A stretch of DNA of 64,000 bases from DATKPA01 sp051955985 (GTDB taxonomy: Bacteria > Planctomycetota > Phycisphaerae > WQYP01). The notes below the pieces were generated by a model that saw nothing but the letters and a program-made list of their open reading frames with translations, was not told the origin of the DNA and searched no databases. Each line of letters begins with the position of its first letter. Position 1 is the first letter of the stretch. Position numbers and translations under genes: made by a program. The DNA is taken from positions 1 to 64,000 of the forward strand of contig JBQCGD010000041.1 in assembly GCA_051955985.1 (NCBI GenBank), written 5' to 3'. This document shows, piece after piece, positions 29,185-37,543 of this stretch.

Positions 29185-32100
29185 ATGGGTGACAGCTTCT
29201 GTTTCGAAACGCTCCTGCTGCTTGCTTCGTTCGTGATGTCCCTCGTCGCGCTGGTCCGTTCCTCCAAGGCGCGAGACGAACTCCACGAACTCCGCACCGA
29301 GCTCGCCACCCTCCGCCGCAACCTCTTCCTCGGGGCAAAGCCTCCCGCTACCACCGCACCGCCCGAGCCCGCACCCATCCCGCCGCCTTCCCCCCAAGCT
29401 GCTCCCACGCCGCCGCCCTCCCAAGCACAATTCCCGCCTGTTGCCGAGGTGGTCCTCTCCTCCACGCCGCCTGCTGCGCCTCCCTGCGCAGCGCCGCCAG
29501 CCCCAGCTGCGCCCCGGCCCGCCCTCCCGCAGATCCCGCCCGCCCCCGCGCCGCGCAAGCCCGCCCTCTCTCTCGAACAGCAACTCATCCGCCTCGCCGT
29601 CTGGATCGGCGGCTTCGCCTTCGCCCTCGCCGGCATCTTCCTCGTCAAAGTCGCCGCCGACCACGGCATCCTCAACCCGCCCGTCCGCGTCTCCCTCGCC
29701 ACCCTCTTCGGCATCGCCCTCCTCATCGCCGGCATCTGGCGCCGGAACAAAGAGCCCAACATTGCCCAGGCCCTCTCCGCCGCCGCCGTCGCCGACCTTT
29801 TCGCCTGCATCCTCGCCGCCGGCAAGCTCTATCATTTTCCCTACTTCACCCCCACCGTCACCTTCCTCCTCCTCGCCGCCACCACCGCCCTCGCCGTCTT
29901 CCTCTCCCTGCGGCAGGGTCCCTTCGTCGCCCTTCTCGGTCTCGTCGGCGGATTCCTCACCCCCGCGCTGATCAACACCGGCCATCCCTCCGCCGCTTCC
30001 CTCTTCGGCTATCTGATCCTGCTCCATGTCGGACTGCTCACGGTCACCCGCGCCCGCGGCTGGTCCTGGCTCGCCGCCCTCACCGTCCTCTGCTCCTTCG
30101 CCTGGGTCTGCATCTACGCTGTCACCGTCCCCTTCACCCCGGCAGATGCCCCCATCCTCGGCACCTTCGTCCTCCTCGCCACCGCCATCGTCGCCATCAC
30201 CGCCGGACTCCAGGAAGATGCCTGGCACTCCAACCCGCTCCCGCTCCGCGTCCTCACCTACGGGACCCTCCTTGCCGGCTTCGCCCTCTCCACCTTTCTC
30301 CTCACGCGCTCTAACTTCTCAAACACCGAATGGCTCTTCCTCGGCCTCCTTTCCGCCGGCCTCTTCATCCTTGCCCGCATCCGCCCGCTCTACGAGCCCT
30401 TCGCCTGGTTCGCCGCCGCCTTCCTCCTGGTCCTCCTCACCGCGTGGGGCCTTCAGTACCCCGCCGACATCGACCGCCTGCGCCTTCTGCTTCCCACCTT
30501 CGGCATCCTTTCGGCGCTCGGCGCCTACGCCTGCCTCTGGGGAAGCCGCCAGCCTGTCCGCTGGGCCGCCCTCTCCGTTCTCTGCGCCCTCGCCTACACA
30601 CCGCTCGCCTATGGCCTCCTCGACCACGCGCCGCGCTCCGACGCCTGGGCCCTCCTCCCGACCTCCGTCGCCATCCTCTACGCCGCCCGCGCATTCCCGA
30701 TCTTCAAACGCCGAACGACGCTTCCCACCGGCGAACAAACCCTCTCCGCACTCGCCCTCGGCGCGCTCATCTCCCTCGCCTGCGCCCCGCCCATGTGGCT
30801 CGAGGGCACCCAACTCACCGCCGCCTGGTCGCTCCTCCTCCCGCTCACGCTCTTCCTCTCCATCCGCCTCGCGCTCCCAGCCCTCCGCTCCTTCGCCATG
30901 ATCATCGCCGCCCTCGTCACGCTCCTCCTCGTTCTCAATCCCGACCTGCTCAATTACTCCACCGGCCCCGCACTTCTGTGGAACCCGCTCCTCTGGGCCT
31001 ACGTTCCCGCCCTCGCCTCCTTTCTTGTCGCCATGTTCCTCCTCGACCGCGCCAACCTGCTGACGCTTTCCCGCCTCCTGCAAGCCGCCATTGCCTGCAT
31101 CGCCGCGGCGTTCATCACGCTCTTTACCCACCGCTGTTTCCACGACGATTCCCTCAACACCCCCTTCACCGGCCTCATGGAACGCTCCACCTATCCTGTG
31201 ATCTGGCTCCTCCTCGCCGCCCTCTTCTACCACCTCGGTTCGCACTTCAAACGCCCCGTCCTCACCTCCGCCGGCCACCTTCTCACGCTCCTCACCCTCT
31301 TTTTCCTCGTCCTCGTGCAAGTCCTCCTCTTCAACCCGCTGTGGAACGCAGAACCGCTCGGCTCCATGATCATCCTCAACAAGCTCCTCTACCTGTATGC
31401 GCTCCCCGCCGTGCTGATCACCGCCCAAATCCTCTGGGCCGCCAAGCGCGACGATGGCCCCGCCCAGCTCCCGCTCGCCCCCTTCGCTTCCATCATCGCC
31501 CTTCTCCTTCTCTTCGTCTTCGTCTCGCTTGAAATCCGCCATGCTTTCCACGGCCCCGTTCTCGACATCTCCGCCGGCCAGCATCTCGCCGCCACCCTGA
31601 TCGAGCGCTCCACCAACGCCGCCCTCTGGCTCCTTCTCGCCTTCCCGTTCCTCGCCCTTGGCCGGCAATTGAAAAACGACATCCTCACCGCCGCCGGCGA
31701 TCTCTTCGCCGCCCTCGGCATCCTCTTCGTCTTCGGCATTCAACTCTTTTTCCTCAACCCCCTCTGGTCGCACGACGATGTCGGTTCCCTCCCCGTTTTC
31801 AACCAGCTCCTCTACGCCCTCGGGCTCCCCGCCCTCCTCACAGGCGCGCTCGCTTACTACCTCTCCCAGAGCAACACCCCCGGTGCCACCCTCTTCTCCC
31901 GCATCGCGGGCATCTCGGCTCTCCTCATCCTCTTCTCGCTCGTCTCACTTGAAGTTCGCCAAGCCTTCCAGGGCAGGTTCCTCGACATCGCCCTCCACCC
32001 CAGCGTCGCGGAAAACTACGCCTATTCCGCCGCCTGGGCCGTCCTCGGCACCGCCCTCCTCGTTGCCGGCATTCTTACCCGCGGCACGATCCTCCGGTTC

Positions 32101-32295
32101 GCCTCCCTCGCCGTCATGCTCGCCACCATCATCAAGGTCTTCCTCTTCGACACCGCCCACCTCTCTGACATCTACCGCGTCCTCTCCTTCGCCGGTCTCG
32201 GCCTCTCTCTCATCCTTCTCGGCCTCCTCTACCACTACTTCGTTTTCCGAAAACCCGTAGCACCCACCCCGGAGCTCGAATCCACTGCCGTCTAA
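29185..32295 (+). CDS. DUF2339 family polytopic membrane protein (1036 aa)
   Basis: N-terminal TM helix (LLLLASFVMSLVALVRSS), a short coiled coil (ARDELHELRTELATLRRNL) and a long Pro/Ala-rich linker (about residues 50-130). The DUF2339 core follows: LIRLAVWIGGFAFALAGIFL, KVAADHGILNPPVRVSLATL and GPFVALLGLVGGFLTPALI. About 25 further TM segments run to the C-terminus. A unit containing LFLNPLW or LFNPLW followed by LLYALGLPA or LLYLYALPA occurs twice in the C-terminal half (near residues 710 and 855), suggesting internal duplication. Function is unknown; the family is found in many Gram-negative phyla. It splits the PEP-CTERM block and has the same C-ending codon preference as its neighbours. 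Confidence 0.88.
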   Translation: MGDSFCFETLLLLASFVMSLVALVRSSKARDELHELRTELATLRRNLFLGAKPPATTAPPEPAPIPPPSPQAAPTPPPSQAQFPPVAEVVLSSTPPAAPPCAAPPAPAAPRPALPQIPPAPAPRKPALSLEQQLIRLAVWIGGFAFALAGIFLVKVAADHGILNPPVRVSLATLFGIALLIAGIWRRNKEPNIAQALSAAAVADLFACILAAGKLYHFPYFTPTVTFLLLAATTALAVFLSLRQGPFVALLGLVGGFLTPALINTGHPSAASLFGYLILLHVGLLTVTRARGWSWLAALTVLCSFAWVCIYAVTVPFTPADAPILGTFVLLATAIVAITAGLQEDAWHSNPLPLRVLTYGTLLAGFALSTFLLTRSNFSNTEWLFLGLLSAGLFILARIRPLYEPFAWFAAAFLLVLLTAWGLQYPADIDRLRLLLPTFGILSALGAYACLWGSRQPVRWAALSVLCALAYTPLAYGLLDHAPRSDAWALLPTSVAILYAARAFPIFKRRTTLPTGEQTLSALALGALISLACAPPMWLEGTQLTAAWSLLLPLTLFLSIRLALPALRSFAMIIAALVTLLLVLNPDLLNYSTGPALLWNPLLWAYVPALASFLVAMFLLDRANLLTLSRLLQAAIACIAAAFITLFTHRCFHDDSLNTPFTGLMERSTYPVIWLLLAALFYHLGSHFKRPVLTSAGHLLTLLTLFFLVLVQVLLFNPLWNAEPLGSMIILNKLLYLYALPAVLITAQILWAAKRDDGPAQLPLAPFASIIALLLLFVFVSLEIRHAFHGPVLDISAGQHLAATLIERSTNAALWLLLAFPFLALGRQLKNDILTAAGDLFAALGILFVFGIQLFFLNPLWSHDDVGSLPVFNQLLYALGLPALLTGALAYYLSQSNTPGATLFSRIAGISALLILFSLVSLEVRQAFQGRFLDIALHPSVAENYAYSAAWAVLGTALLVAGILTRGTILRFASLAVMLATIIKVFLFDTAHLSDIYRVLSFAGLGLSLILLGLLYHYFVFRKPVAPTPELESTAV

Positions 32296-32323
32296 ATATC
32301 TACGTCGCTTCCAAAATTCCCCG

Positions 32324-32352
32324 TTGACATTCCCCACGCCTGCGCCACAATT
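32324..32352 (+). promoter_or_regulatory. Promoter candidate for array member D
   Basis: TTGACA (32324-32329), a 17-base spacer, ACAATT (32347-32352). The -35 is perfect and the -10 is poor. The predicted leader before the ATG at 32513 is about 150 bases. Confidence 0.5.
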
Positions 32353-32512
32353 GTCTCGCAGTCGTGTGGGCGTCGCGCATTTCACGCACTTCGTTACATC
32401 TCATCATGAAAGCAGTTCGCATCACTTCTTCCTCCCTCCTCATGCGCGCTGATGCGGAAGATTCCTTCAGACTGTCGTTCAATGCTCTGCTCAACAATGC
32501 AAAGGAATTCGC

Positions 32513-34627
32513 ATGAATCGACACATCCTTCGCTCCCTGGGTGTTATCCCCTCCCTTCTCCTCCTCCCCTCCCTCCGCGCCACCTCCTACACCTGGACCG
32601 GCAACGCCGGCGACAACAACTGGGCCACCTCTTCCAACTGGTCCCCCGCCGGCCCGCCCAATGCCAACGCCACCGTCCTCCTCAATCTCTCTTCCCTCGG
32701 CCCCGCCTTCCCCGGCATCGTCTACTACAACTACTCCGGCGGCACCAATTACGTCCTCTCTCAACTCACCATCACCCATGTCGCCTCCCGCTTCGGTGGC
32801 GTCGGCGTCCTCTCCATCGGCGCCAATTACCTCAACGCCGCCAACGAAACCATCGGCGATTCCACCCTCGGCGGGCCCCTCGCCGGAGAAGTCGATCAAT
32901 TCGGCGCCTCCAGCGCCTACGCCGGCAACCTCACCCTCGGCCGCAATCCGTCCGACTTCGGTTATTACAATCTCTCCGGCAACGCCACCCTCGAGGTCGT
33001 GGATTTCGACAACATCGGCCTCTCCGGACACGCCAGCTTCTCCCAGTCCGGCGGACTTCACTTCATCCACTTCTCCGCCCCCGACGGCTACAACGCCGGC
33101 CTCTTCCTCGCCGTCAGCGCCTCCGCCTCCGCCAGCTACACCTTCTCCGGCGGCGAAATCCACGCCGGTATGCCCGAATACATCGGCTACGGCGGAAACG
33201 CCACCTTCACCCAGTCCGGCGGCACCAATAACCTCGAAGTCGTCTCCAATTCCACCCCCAACTTCTACGTCGGTTACCTCGGCGGCTCCAACGGCACCTA
33301 CACCCTCACCGGCAACGGTGCACTCAACCTCTCCCTCCCCGCCTACATCGGTTACAACGGCAACGGCACCTTCAACCAGGACGCCGGCGCCATCAACCCC
33401 TTCGGCTACTACGCCAACATCACCCTCGGATACAACGCCAACGCCTCCGGCACCTGCAACATCTCCGGCACCGCACAGTTCAACGCCGCCTATCTCACCG
33501 TCGGCCAGTCCGGCAACGCCTCCTTCAACCAATCCGGCGGCTCCGTCTATTGCAACGACTGCTCGGTCGCCGCCGGCGCCGGCTCACACGCCTCCTATTC
33601 CCTCTCCGAAGGAACCCTCTTCGGGGCCGTCGCCGTCGGTGATCATGGCAACGGCACCTTCACCCAATCTGGCGGCGCCGTCGTCGCCCCCGGCTTTGAC
33701 CTCGGCTTCTACTCCGATGGCGTTGGCCTCTACGCCCTCTCCAACGGCACCCTCTCCGTCTCCGGCAGCGAAGAAATCGGCTTCACCGGACACGCCACCT
33801 TCAACCAGACCGGCGGCTTCAACTTCATCACCGGCAACGCCTTCCTCCGCATGCTCGCCAACGGTACCTACAACCTCTCCGGTGGCTCCCTCACCGTCCC
33901 CACTATCTACGTCGGCGGCCTCTTCTCCCGCACCGGCGGCTCCCTCGCCCCCACCAACATCGACCTCACCCTCGGCGGCAAGGTCTTCCTCCACAACGTC
34001 GATACCAAGCTCAAATCCCTCACCTTCGGCGGCGCCACCGACAACTGGATCGGCAAAATGGACATCACCAACACCAAGCTCGTCATCCAGCCCGCCTCCA
34101 GCAAATCCGCCGCCCTCGCCACCCTCACAAATCAAGCCCTCTACGGCCGCACCCACGCCGCCGGCATCTACGACTCCGCCCTCCCCCCCAACATGGTCGT
34201 CGCCGTCATCGACAACGCCTCCCTCCCCGTACCCCTCACCACCTTCGGCGCCATCGCCGTCGACCCCAACTCCATCCTCATCTCCCAGGAACTCCTCGGC
34301 GACGCCAACATCGACGGCAAAGTAGACCTCACCGACCTCTCCACTATCCTCAACCACTTCGGCCAAACCACCTCCAACTGGACCGACGGCAACTTCGACG
34401 GCGCACCCGCCATCGACCTCTCTGATCTTTCCGACCTCCTCAACAACTTCGGCGCCTCCAACCCCAGCGCCCATACTTCCCCCGCCGGTCTCGCCTCGCC
34501 CTCCCTCTCCCCCACTCCCGAACCCACCACCCTCGCCCTCCTCCTCCCCGCCACGCTCCTGCTGCACGCCCGCCGTTCAATCCTCCAGGCTGGCAAAAAA
34601 ATACCGACAAAAAAACGCTTCGAATAA
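32513..34627 (+). CDS. Secreted repeat protein with dockerin-like repeats and PEP-CTERM signal (704 aa), array member D
   Basis: Signal peptide LRSLGVIPSLLLLPSLRA, then YTWTGNAGDNNWATSSNWSP, a common start for these proteins. The body is a ladder of short units of the form (G)xxGNGTFxQSGG or GHASFSQSGG spaced about 40-50 residues apart (near 175, 230, 290, 340, 385, 435), typical of a beta-solenoid. Shared cassette: DNWIGKMDI, YGRTHAAGIYDSALP, VVAVIDNASLPVPL. Dockerin-like loops: GDANIDGKVDLTDLSTILNH near 596 and FDGAPAIDLSDLSDLLNNFG. PEP-CTERM: TPEPTTLALLLPATLLLHAR near 666, followed by a basic tail of about 20 residues (LQAGKKIPTKKRFE) that is longer than usual. Confidence 0.9.
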   Translation: MNRHILRSLGVIPSLLLLPSLRATSYTWTGNAGDNNWATSSNWSPAGPPNANATVLLNLSSLGPAFPGIVYYNYSGGTNYVLSQLTITHVASRFGGVGVLSIGANYLNAANETIGDSTLGGPLAGEVDQFGASSAYAGNLTLGRNPSDFGYYNLSGNATLEVVDFDNIGLSGHASFSQSGGLHFIHFSAPDGYNAGLFLAVSASASASYTFSGGEIHAGMPEYIGYGGNATFTQSGGTNNLEVVSNSTPNFYVGYLGGSNGTYTLTGNGALNLSLPAYIGYNGNGTFNQDAGAINPFGYYANITLGYNANASGTCNISGTAQFNAAYLTVGQSGNASFNQSGGSVYCNDCSVAAGAGSHASYSLSEGTLFGAVAVGDHGNGTFTQSGGAVVAPGFDLGFYSDGVGLYALSNGTLSVSGSEEIGFTGHATFNQTGGFNFITGNAFLRMLANGTYNLSGGSLTVPTIYVGGLFSRTGGSLAPTNIDLTLGGKVFLHNVDTKLKSLTFGGATDNWIGKMDITNTKLVIQPASSKSAALATLTNQALYGRTHAAGIYDSALPPNMVVAVIDNASLPVPLTTFGAIAVDPNSILISQELLGDANIDGKVDLTDLSTILNHFGQTTSNWTDGNFDGAPAIDLSDLSDLLNNFGASNPSAHTSPAGLASPSLSPTPEPTTLALLLPATLLLHARRSILQAGKKIPTKKRFE

Positions 34628-34863
34628 TATCCCCGCACCTCGAGCCCCCGGCGCATACACCCGTTTGCCCCCTTTGTCGCCCATCCTCCTCATTATTGAC
34701 CCCCGACCCCTCCTGCCTCACCAGCGGGCGATCACCCAAGCGATTCCTCCTTTCCGATTCTCCACTTTCTCCTTGCTTCTTCGAACCCATGTGTCAAAAT
34801 CCATGTCAAGAGGTTTGGCAGGGCCTCCCAACCCAATCCAATCCAGGTCTTCCCGGAGAAAGT

Positions 34864-37407
34864 ATGCGCCACCGCATCCCCCTGCTCCTCGCTTTCGCCG
34901 CATCAGCCGCCGCCTCTCTCCACTCCGCCCGCGCCGCCTCCCCCATCCTCGTCCACAACCAAGCCGGCTTCGAGGGCCTCGAAGAAGCCTCCGTCCTCTA
35001 CTACCCGGCCTCCAACACCTTCGTCACCGATTCCCCCAACTTCCCCAACCACCTCGACGAAGGCGGCGGCATGTTCCGCGACATCCTCCGCAACTACTAC
35101 CCCACCCTCGGCTGGTGGGACGGCGACCGCGACACCACCAACACCGACCGCCAACGCACCGAGGCCAAAGGCATCACCGGCCTCGGACACCAGGGCCTCG
35201 ACCAGACTTTCGAATACTCCTTCGACTTCCGCACCAACCCCGGCTTCACCGCCACCTCCTCCTTCGACCACATCTTCCAGCTCAAAGCCCTCAACGGCGA
35301 CAACGGGCCCCCCCTCGCCACCATCTCCCTCTACAAAAACGGCTCCGGCATCCAGGGCCGCGTCGATTCCTGGTCCGACGGCACCACCGGCACCCCCCAG
35401 AAAGAATCCGTCATCACCACCTTCAACTACACCGCCGGCCAATGGATCCACTTCGTCATCCGCATCACCCCCTGCGCCCAGGGCGAAACCACCGGCGGCA
35501 TCCAGCTCTCCGTCAACGGCGGCGCCTTCGTCGGCGTCACCAACAGCGCCATCGACCTCCAGGGCGCCACCTCCTACCGCCCCAAGTTCGGCTTCTACCG
35601 CGGCATCTCCACCACCAACGGCGTCCCCGTCGGCGATTCCTGGGTCGAACACCGCACCGTCACAGGATACATCGGCGACTCCAACGTCCTCTCCTGGAAA
35701 GGCGGCGCGAACAACAACACCTGGGACACCGCCTCCACCGCCAATTTCCTCAACGGCGCCACCCCCGCCATGTTCAACACCATCGACCAGGTCAATTTCA
35801 CCGCCACAACCAACACCACCATCAATCTCGCCGGCGATCTCTGGCCCGATTTCACCTACGTCAACTCCTCCGCCAACTACACCTTCCAGGGCGCCGGCTC
35901 CATTACCGGCGGTTCCCTCCGAAAAGAGGGCGCCGGCAACCTCACCATCGCCACCTCCAACGCCTACCCCGGACTCACCGACATCCGCAGCGGCACCCTC
36001 TTCGTCTCCGGCTCCCTCGGCGACAACACCCTCGTCTCCCTCACCGGCGGCACCCTCAAACTCGGCGCCGCCAACGCCCTCGGCGCCAACAACACCGCCG
36101 CCACCAACGGCACCCAGATCAACGGCGGCACCCTCGACCTCAACGGCTTCGGCGTCGGCTCCGAACCCCTCTCCGTCCAGGGCACAGGCCTCTCCGGCAA
36201 CGGTGCCATCATCAGCAGCGGCGCTGCCCAGATCTCCGCCCTCTCCAACCTCACCCTCACCGGCGACGCCACTCTCGGCGGCTCCGCGCGCTGGGATCTC
36301 CGAGGCGCAGGCGCAACCCTCTCCACCAATGGCAACCCCTTCAACCTCACCAAAACCGGCGCCAACCAAATCTCCTTCGTCGGCGCCGCCATCGATCCCG
36401 CCCTCGCCAACATCACCATCAACAACGGCATCCTCGCCTTCCAAACCGCCGCCTCCTCCCTCGGCGATCCCTCCAAAACCCTCACCCTCGCCGTCACCGG
36501 CACCCTCAACCTCTACAACACCACCAACACCCTCACCAAGCAATTCACCCTCAACGGCGGCACCATCTGGGCCGAATCCGGCAACGCCTCCCAGAACAAC
36601 ATCGACGGCAACATCACCCTCTCCTCCCTCGGCGGCACCTTCGACGCCGGCAGCCCGCTCTCCGGCGGTACGCCCAATCCCAATGCCAACCTCCACATCG
36701 CTGCGAAAATCTCCGCCCCCAGCGGCACCCTCATCAAGACCGGCCCCGGCACCCTCACCCTCTCCAACCCCAACAACGCCCTCTCCGCCCTCACCCTCAA
36801 CGCCGGCACCCTCAACCTCCCCAACCCCACCAAGCTCACCTCTCTCACCCTCGCCGGCTCGCCCGACAACTGGACCCCCACCCTCAGCATCTCCACCCTC
36901 GTCGTCCAAACCACCTCGCAAAACAAATCCACCACCCTCGCCACCCTCCAGGACCAGATCACCTACGCCACCGCCCACCCCACCGGCATCGACTTCCTCA
37001 CCCCGCTCCCCGCCAACGAAGCCCTCGCCCTCATCGACAACGCCTCCCTCCCCACCCCCCTCACCACCTACGCCGGCCTCGCCCTCGACGCCAACTCCCT
37101 CCTCCTCACCCCGCTCCTCCTCGGCGACACCAACGCCGACGGCAAAGTCGACCTCTCCGATCTCTCTACCCTCCTCAACCACTTCGGCCAATCCACTTCC
37201 TCCTGGACCGCCGGCAACTTCGACAACGCAAACACCATCGACCTCACCGACCTCTCCGACATCCTCAACAACTTCGGCCTCACCACCCTAAGCAACTCGT
37301 CCGAATTACCATTTACCAATTACCAATTACCCGTCCCCGAACCCGCCTCCACGCTCCTCCTCACCCCCGCCCTCCTCCTCGTCCGCCGCCAGCGCCGGCC
37401 ACGCTGA
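34864..37407 (+). CDS. Secreted protein: jelly-roll polysaccharide-lyase/lectin-like domain plus autotransporter-type strands, dockerin-like repeats and PEP-CTERM (847 aa), array member E
   Basis: The ATG at 34864 (GGAG upstream) opens the signal peptide RIPLLLAFAASAAASLHSAR; the frame is open to 34696 without protein character. Residues about 25-270 form a different domain: FEYSFDFRTNPGFTATSSF, DHIFQLKALNG, GQWIHFVIRITPCAQGETTG and YRPKFGFYRG. This pattern is like polysaccharide-lyase (heparin-lyase-like) jelly rolls that bind or cleave glycans. The middle has autotransporter-associated strands (LRKEGAGNLTIATSNAYPG, IKTGPGTLTLSNPNNAL). Then comes the shared cassette (DNWTPTLSI, LALIDNASLPTPL), dockerin-like loops near 754 (GDTNADGKVDLSDLSTLLNH) and PEP-CTERM near 825 (PEPASTLLLTPALLLVRRQ). 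The linker before the sorting signal (SELPFTNYQLP) is encoded by a heptamer array. Catalytic residues for a lyase could not be assigned. Confidence 0.87.
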   Translation: MRHRIPLLLAFAASAAASLHSARAASPILVHNQAGFEGLEEASVLYYPASNTFVTDSPNFPNHLDEGGGMFRDILRNYYPTLGWWDGDRDTTNTDRQRTEAKGITGLGHQGLDQTFEYSFDFRTNPGFTATSSFDHIFQLKALNGDNGPPLATISLYKNGSGIQGRVDSWSDGTTGTPQKESVITTFNYTAGQWIHFVIRITPCAQGETTGGIQLSVNGGAFVGVTNSAIDLQGATSYRPKFGFYRGISTTNGVPVGDSWVEHRTVTGYIGDSNVLSWKGGANNNTWDTASTANFLNGATPAMFNTIDQVNFTATTNTTINLAGDLWPDFTYVNSSANYTFQGAGSITGGSLRKEGAGNLTIATSNAYPGLTDIRSGTLFVSGSLGDNTLVSLTGGTLKLGAANALGANNTAATNGTQINGGTLDLNGFGVGSEPLSVQGTGLSGNGAIISSGAAQISALSNLTLTGDATLGGSARWDLRGAGATLSTNGNPFNLTKTGANQISFVGAAIDPALANITINNGILAFQTAASSLGDPSKTLTLAVTGTLNLYNTTNTLTKQFTLNGGTIWAESGNASQNNIDGNITLSSLGGTFDAGSPLSGGTPNPNANLHIAAKISAPSGTLIKTGPGTLTLSNPNNALSALTLNAGTLNLPNPTKLTSLTLAGSPDNWTPTLSISTLVVQTTSQNKSTTLATLQDQITYATAHPTGIDFLTPLPANEALALIDNASLPTPLTTYAGLALDANSLLLTPLLLGDTNADGKVDLSDLSTLLNHFGQSTSSWTAGNFDNANTIDLTDLSDILNNFGLTTLSNSSELPFTNYQLPVPEPASTLLLTPALLLVRRQRRPR
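37302..37329 (+). repeat. Heptamer array, copy 1 (coding, member E)
   Basis: Four 7-bp units (CGAATTA, then CCATTTA, then CCAATTA twice) in frame, encoding the LPFTNYQLP linker between the dockerin-like region and PEP-CTERM. It is A/T-rich against very G/C-rich flanks. Confidence 0.85.
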
Positions 37408-37543
37408 ATCCGGCGGCTTCCTCGATCCACCGCAAAAAAGTGCTGGTTTTTCCCAATTCCGAGGGTACATTCCCTCTTGGCCCCGCACCTTCTGCGTCGT
37501 CCCACCGCCATGCCGCCCGATCAACCTCCACGAGGAGATCGCC

